64,000 nucleotides of DNA from Lepturacanthus savala. Taxonomy: Eukaryota; Chordata; Actinopteri; Scombriformes; Trichiuridae. A program made the position numbers and the translations under genes. Below, piece after piece: positions 60,284 through 64,000 of this stretch (position 1 is its first letter; every line of letters begins with the position of its first letter). The stretch spans positions 7,590,227 through 7,654,226 of the forward strand of contig CM060478.1 of the NCBI GenBank assembly GCA_030544235.1, in the 5' to 3' direction. The notes below the pieces were generated by a model. The model worked only from the letters and a program-made list of their open reading frames with translations, made no database searches and had not been told where the DNA came from.

Positions 60284-63200
60284 GTACAAAGTCATCTTTT
60301 CTTGTTCTTTTTTTTTTCCTTTTTTCTCCATGTCCTCAATTCAAGGCCTCCCACAGCTTCCAACCCTTTTGTCAAAAGACGTGTGTGATAAAGACATTTC
60401 TCTCTCCTATTTCCTGACCATTTCTCAGTATTCGTAAAACATGAAGAAGCCAGTAAGTCAAAATTGTTATTCAAGCCAAAGAAAAATTACAACAGTTTTT
60501 TGGGACCCCACTGAGAGCATCAAAACAACCTGTAAACTCAACACCGATAAACCACATTGTTATTACCTCATAAAACTGATAGGCAGCAACATTATAATTA
60601 ATTTGGACTCCAATTGAACTCTTCTTTTGCATTTTTATCTCTCTTTCTGCAACAACTCTTTCTGCTATGTTCACCACTTAGTTTCTAACTTTGTCTGCAA
60701 GTAGTGTCAGCACTAAGGCGGAACCACAGCAATAAAGCTGCTGGCCATGAGAAATCGAAACAATCATAAAACGCTATGTTGAGCGGATGAAAACTGTCGA
60801 GTCAGGTGATAATTCTGTATGGGAGAAACCGGTTTCCTGTAACATAAAATACCAATAAAAATGTAGCTCAATGCATATTTAATTATCATCTTAAAACATA
60901 AGTGTATTACAGGCTGTAGCTTTTAGGTCGTTGGTGTTCAAGTTTTATAAAATGACTCGAATGAATGACATGGAACAAGATGGCATGCCCAGTGTGGGGA
61001 CAGATGTCTTCTGGGAACCGGTTTGATCCAATGTGAGAAAACAGCAGTTCAAAGAGAACACGTTCGACTCAAATGCGCCCCTTAATGTGTTTATATTCAC
61101 ATTACTAACAGTGCTTTGCAAAAAACACCCAATCACCGGTGTCGGTCCATTACATCATTATATTTCGTTTCATCAGATATATTGAGCCACAGTTCTAAAA
61201 CTCGCTCCAAGGTTGTGTCTGTCTATAAACTTTTAGTATTCAAAAGGTTTTGTTCGTGTTGTCTGCCACTGATAAATAAAATTCTGCTTCCCCAGCTTGC
61301 GGCAATATTATCAGTGATTTATGAATGTAATGATTTACCCCTCAAACTGGAACGCTTCTTTCTTTTCTTTACATCATGCCTTTTATCCTCTTTATTTCAA
61401 AAGGAGTGCTGCAATAACCTATTTCCCTTTTGTTTGGCAGAATCACAAAGTCTAACTAGCTATATATGCTGTTCTCTGGGCTGTAAACATGACTCACGTC
61501 TCTCAAAATATACACATCATATCTTACTGACTAATTTCACCTGCATCCACTTTCACCTTACGATTAGGATCACATCCTGTCAACTGACACGTTATTCTCC
61601 CAGAGGAATCATGCATGATGCCCCGCAGCTCCCTAGAAAAGATGGTAGAAATGGTATTGCTACTGTAAGGCTGCATCAGCACTTATGACTTGTATAGAAT
61701 CATTTTTTTCCCCTATCATCCATTCAGATGTGACATGATTGTTGGAATGATCAAGATGAATCATAGTGTCACCTAAATTATTAGTCAAGAAAAAGGGAGT
61801 CTTATGCAAGCATAAGGCTTTTCTTCATGTATTCAGCTTCTCATTAAACGTGGACTTCCCTGTTTTTATTTACAACATTTCGCCTGCCTAAAGATAGCTC
61901 TCGAGTGAGTGTTGGTGTAATTGTTGCCATCCATCATCTTCAACTAGGGTGGACTCACTGTCCGCTTCTTTTTGTCTAAATATGCTCAGCCCAGCAATAC
62001 AGTAAGTGTCTGCAGTCTAGTAAGTGAAAGAGCTGGATCCCTGCAGACCACAGATTTAGTGCCACAGATGGCTGAAACAAACTGTTTGAACCGTGTTCAA
62101 AACCCCATTTAGGCTACACTTCTGTGCACAATGAAGCGTACCTGTGTTCTCTTATTCACCAACACATTTACCTTCATAACTAAAATAACAAAATACTCGT
62201 GAAGCACTATAAATTAAATCATTTTACACAGTACAAACAAGCAGATGGTGTGAGACATAGTGTGACTAATTCCACGTTTTTTTTAAATATGCTCATTCTT
62301 GCAAGGAGTTTGATTAGAAGACTTGATATTAATGTCATGTTCGACTGTTTAATATAAAGCTGGATAGATCAGATTTTAACCAAATCTCCTGAAAATCTGC
62401 AGAAAGAATTGCTTTTTTTTTAATGTTCTCTGCAGTCATGTGAATACTTGATTGTCAAGATGAACAGCAACTTCTACTCAAGTTCACTCTTGTGCGCGTT
62501 TGATCAGCAACAGCGACTGATCCATGGGAGGCGTTCAGGAACGGGGAGGAGCGTAGGTCACCCGCGTTTTTGAAGCATCATTGCACAACGTCTGTAGTTA
62601 TGCTCGTAAAAAAGAGGCAAATAGATGCTCACGGTCACGCCCACGAGACACAGCTGAGGCATCAGCCTCACAGATCCCGTGCAGACAGCTGCATAGATTA
62701 AAACCAGAGTATCTGTGTGTATCTGTTGAGTAAATCCCAGTGCTGATGTGAAACAGGGTAACTCCCGGCAAAATTCCCCAAACGTAGAACTATTCCTTAT
62801 TAGGAAGCCAGATTCAAGCATCAGCACAGGAATCACTAAAGTAGAATATATATAAATGGACATTTTTTATTTGTGTATATAATTCTACAGATGAATAGCC
62901 TACCTATATAGGTTGTATTTACATGTATAGGAAGCTTTGTGCACCTGAATATGATGCAGAATCACATATCACGTAATCATTCTCGTGACCTCCACATATA
63001 ATGTGCGTGCATGCGATGCTATGTAATAGAATCAGCCACACGACCTCATTTCACTACATGGCAGGTAGCCATTGTCTTTTTTTTCCCCTGTGGTAGCTAC
63101 ATCCATGATGTACATTTCAAAGCCGATATTAGAGAGGTGACACTGCTTATCTGTGGTTTTATTATTCCTAATGTTTTTCCACCCTCTCCTTGACATCGGC

Positions 63201-64000
63201 CATTTTGCCTTTGACACAATCGTGTCTGCTCCCAGGGCCATAAGACAATCCCCTGGTATCCATGGCCATCCCCAGCTCTACAATTTTGTTCCACCATGTA
63301 AGTTTTAGACAGGAGAATACTATACAATTATTTTGTTGCACCAACTGAGGGAAGACGGGTCTCCGGTCTCCTAGCAACAGTCAGCTGCCACCATGCCCAA
63401 GGAGGTAAAATTAGTCCTGTGAGAAGAAGGGAAGTAAAAGTGGAGCCCCTCTCTTCTTCTCTTCTCTTTTCTCTGTTCATATGTTCAAAGCTCCACTTAG
63501 ATGGAAATCACCTCGCTCTGGATGTTTGTTCCCATACAAAACGAGACTCACGATCCATGCGATTTCAAATTGGATCTGCGTTTCTGGGCTCGCTGCAAAA
63601 TGAATTAAATGTTGAGTGTATTTTGTACATCAAACAAAGTGGCACGTTGCTGTAGCTGGCACAGGAATCCGGGTTTCCTCCTGTGAACATGTATGTATTC
63701 CCCTCCAGCTGTACTGCTGGATCAGTCGAGCCCCGCCACTCCCCTCCAAGAGTTTTTGGCAGATGATATTAGCAACAGCTTAGTGTTGCATCGCCACAGA
63801 GAACACATGCGTCCTATAGGGCGTGTGGATACTCTGCGGACCGTGTGTATTCTCCGCATCAGCGTGATGTGTGTGGCATAATTAAATAAGCTGCGCACAC
63901 TCCGTTAATTGCCTGTGGAGGGCTGGGAAATATGGAGATGTGTGCTGTGTGTGCTGTGTGTGTGTTTGGATGGGTGCGAGAGCGTGCAAGAGTGCGTCCG
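60284..64000 (+). other. stk32c intron 4, beginning
   Basis: No further STK32C exon (expected to begin with D-V-K-P-D-N codons) was found before the right edge. The 190-codon open frame at 61116 has no recognisable domain or splice sites. A CpG-richer patch at 62490-62590 and an AT-rich stretch are the only visible structure. Confidence 0.65.

Noticed and set aside
61116..61688. 190-codon plus-strand open frame
   Set aside because: It is in stk32c intron 4, with composition typical of chance reading and no recognisable motif, splice signals or start context.

Overview
This is vertebrate nuclear DNA, almost certainly from a teleost fish. It has small exons with GT-AG junctions in very long AT-rich introns, CpG-rich promoter patches and a fish-type repeat load: Tc1/mariner-like and hAT-like non-autonomous transposons, LINE tails, (TG)n and poly-G tracts. 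The species cannot be named from sequence alone. Nothing prokaryotic, viral or CRISPR-like was seen.

Two protein genes stand head to head. On the minus strand, positions 199-4548 carry the 5' part of lrrc27 (leucine-rich repeat protein 27): six coding exons with matching splice phases, and the gene runs off the left edge. On the plus strand, from 7937 past the right edge, lies stk32c (YANK3, a serine/threonine kinase next to the AGC group). Its first four coding exons (7937-8018, 32394-32449, 52872-53023, 60110-60283) join into an open frame of 154 codons plus two bases. The frame stops inside the HRD motif, so the rest of the kinase domain lies beyond the window. The same divergent LRRC27/STK32C pair is known in human (10q26.3), which supports both calls. 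Most other long open frames are chance readings in introns.

The 3.4 kb between the two coding starts is the most informative part. Near the lrrc27 start there is a perfect RFX X-box inside a larger imperfect palindrome flanked by GACGTC, suggesting ciliary-type control. YY1-type AAGATGGCGGC elements mark probable start sites on both strands. A possible unnamed small gene (5315-7482, plus strand, three phase-0 exons, 53 codons) sits between the two. The stk32c leader holds upstream ORFs and two in-frame start codons; the second start has the better context and would create an N-myristoylation signal like that of STK32A/B.

The rest (8 kb to 64 kb) is mainly stk32c introns of about 24, 20 and 7 kb plus the start of a fourth. 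They hold two hAT-like elements, a 1.28 kb element with inverted ends and the relic of a Cys-rich CXC-type ORF, LINE fragments, a tRNA-like relic, a local duplication (24942-25435 and 26460-26815) and simple repeats. Repeat family names come from recalled similarity, not a search.
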